Shown here piece after piece: positions 5,697 to 6,044 of a stretch of 6,044 bases of DNA. Source of the DNA: Actinomycetes bacterium (GTDB taxonomy: Bacteria; Actinomycetota; Actinomycetes; Actinomycetales; Demequinaceae); NCBI GenBank assembly GCA_023442845.1, contig JAEZXC010000144.1, positions 1-6,044 on the forward strand, written 5' to 3'. Every line of letters begins with the position of its first letter. The stretch's first letter is position 1. The translations under genes were made by a program, and so were the position numbers. The notes beneath the pieces are model-generated. The model did not search any database, was not told the DNA's origin, and saw nothing but the letters and a program-made list of their open reading frames with translations.

Positions 5697-6044
5697 ATGG
5701 CGCGCGCATCAGAGTCCGGCTGGGTGGACACCTCGCGTGCCGGCCCGCCGCCTTCCGAGGTGCATATCGACGCCGCGCTCGCGGCCGCCCTTATCACTTC
5801 GCACGCACCGGAGTTCGCCGACGCTGAACTTGGCGATCGCTTCGACGGCTGGGATATGGCGGTGTTCCGCCTTGGTGACGGACATGCTCTCCGCTTGCCC
5901 CGCACCGCGGCGGCGGTCACGTCGCTTGCCGTTGAACTGCGAGCCTTGCAGGAGGTCGGGGCGAGGTGGAGCTTCGCCCGCCCCAGCGTCGTCCACGTGG
6001 GTAAGCCCGGCGAGGGATTCCCGTGGCCCTGGGCGGTGACAACG
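5697..6044 (+). CDS. APH/choline-kinase-like phosphotransferase, N-terminal fragment
   Basis: The frame is open from an ATG at 5697 to the window end, giving 116 residues of a longer protein (family members are usually about 280-310). EVHIDAALAAAL, FDGWDMAVFRLGDG, ALRLPR, an alpha-C-type glutamate (Glu80, VELRAL) and PGEGFPWPWAV match the N-lobe of aminoglycoside phosphotransferase (APH)-family kinases. In these the Lys/Arg of the RLP strand (here Arg66) and the following Glu position ATP. The catalytic HGD and DFG-like loops lie beyond the window. Many chromosomal actinobacterial members have unknown substrates, so antibiotic resistance should not be assumed. No Shine-Dalgarno precedes the ATG. 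A GTG at 5760 (Val22) is an alternative start nearer the conserved region, also without one. The gene follows the tRNA terminator and appears to be its own transcription unit. Confidence 0.82.
   Translation, partial: MARASESGWVDTSRAGPPPSEVHIDAALAAALITSHAPEFADAELGDRFDGWDMAVFRLGDGHALRLPRTAAAVTSLAVELRALQEVGARWSFARPSVVHVGKPGEGFPWPWAVTT

Noticed and set aside
5599..6039. Plus-strand open frame of 146 codons starting just after tRNA-Ala
   Set aside because: It begins inside the terminator hairpin and is out of frame with the APH-like kinase, whose frame shows the conserved motifs.

Overview
The window is GC-rich, with strong G/C preference at third codon positions. It carries genes with actinobacterial signatures: a FurA/CatR-type repressor next to a catalase, a DUF3566 membrane protein followed by tRNA-Ile(GAT) and tRNA-Ala(TGC), and a putatively leaderless gene. 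I read it as an actinobacterial chromosome, possibly Micrococcales-like; the genus cannot be fixed from the sequence alone. Nothing indicates a phage, IS element or CRISPR array.

Left part (1-1728): the last 51 codons of a Fur-family redox repressor, then 44 nt, then a complete monofunctional haem catalase (katA) with its own Shine-Dalgarno. A long hairpin at 1662-1719 separates katA from the convergent next gene.

Middle (1729-4276): a complete 831-residue minus-strand fusion enzyme. In order it has a CoA-disulfide-reductase-like FAD/NAD(P)H module, a rhodanese domain, a TusA domain and a DsrE2-type domain, each with a visible candidate cysteine. Just upstream are two 16-bp near-palindromes of the form AT-G-CC-Y-C-NN-GGGGTAT. 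They resemble operators of the CsoR/CstR family of copper and persulfide sensors. The fusion is therefore probably a persulfide/sulfane-sulfur handling enzyme under CstR-like control, with the regulator outside the window.

Right part (4277-6044): a divergent DUF3566 membrane protein with a long disordered N-terminus, then tRNA-Ile and tRNA-Ala, a terminator hairpin, and the 5' end of an aminoglycoside-phosphotransferase-like kinase that runs off the window. DUF3566-tRNA-Ile-tRNA-Ala is the block that in many actinobacteria lies directly after gyrB-gyrA near the origin. Here the genes immediately before it are the two redox loci, not gyrA.

Taken together, the left 4.3 kb looks like a small oxidative and sulfur stress module (peroxide repressor, catalase, persulfide reductase/transferase) beside a conserved housekeeping tRNA block.
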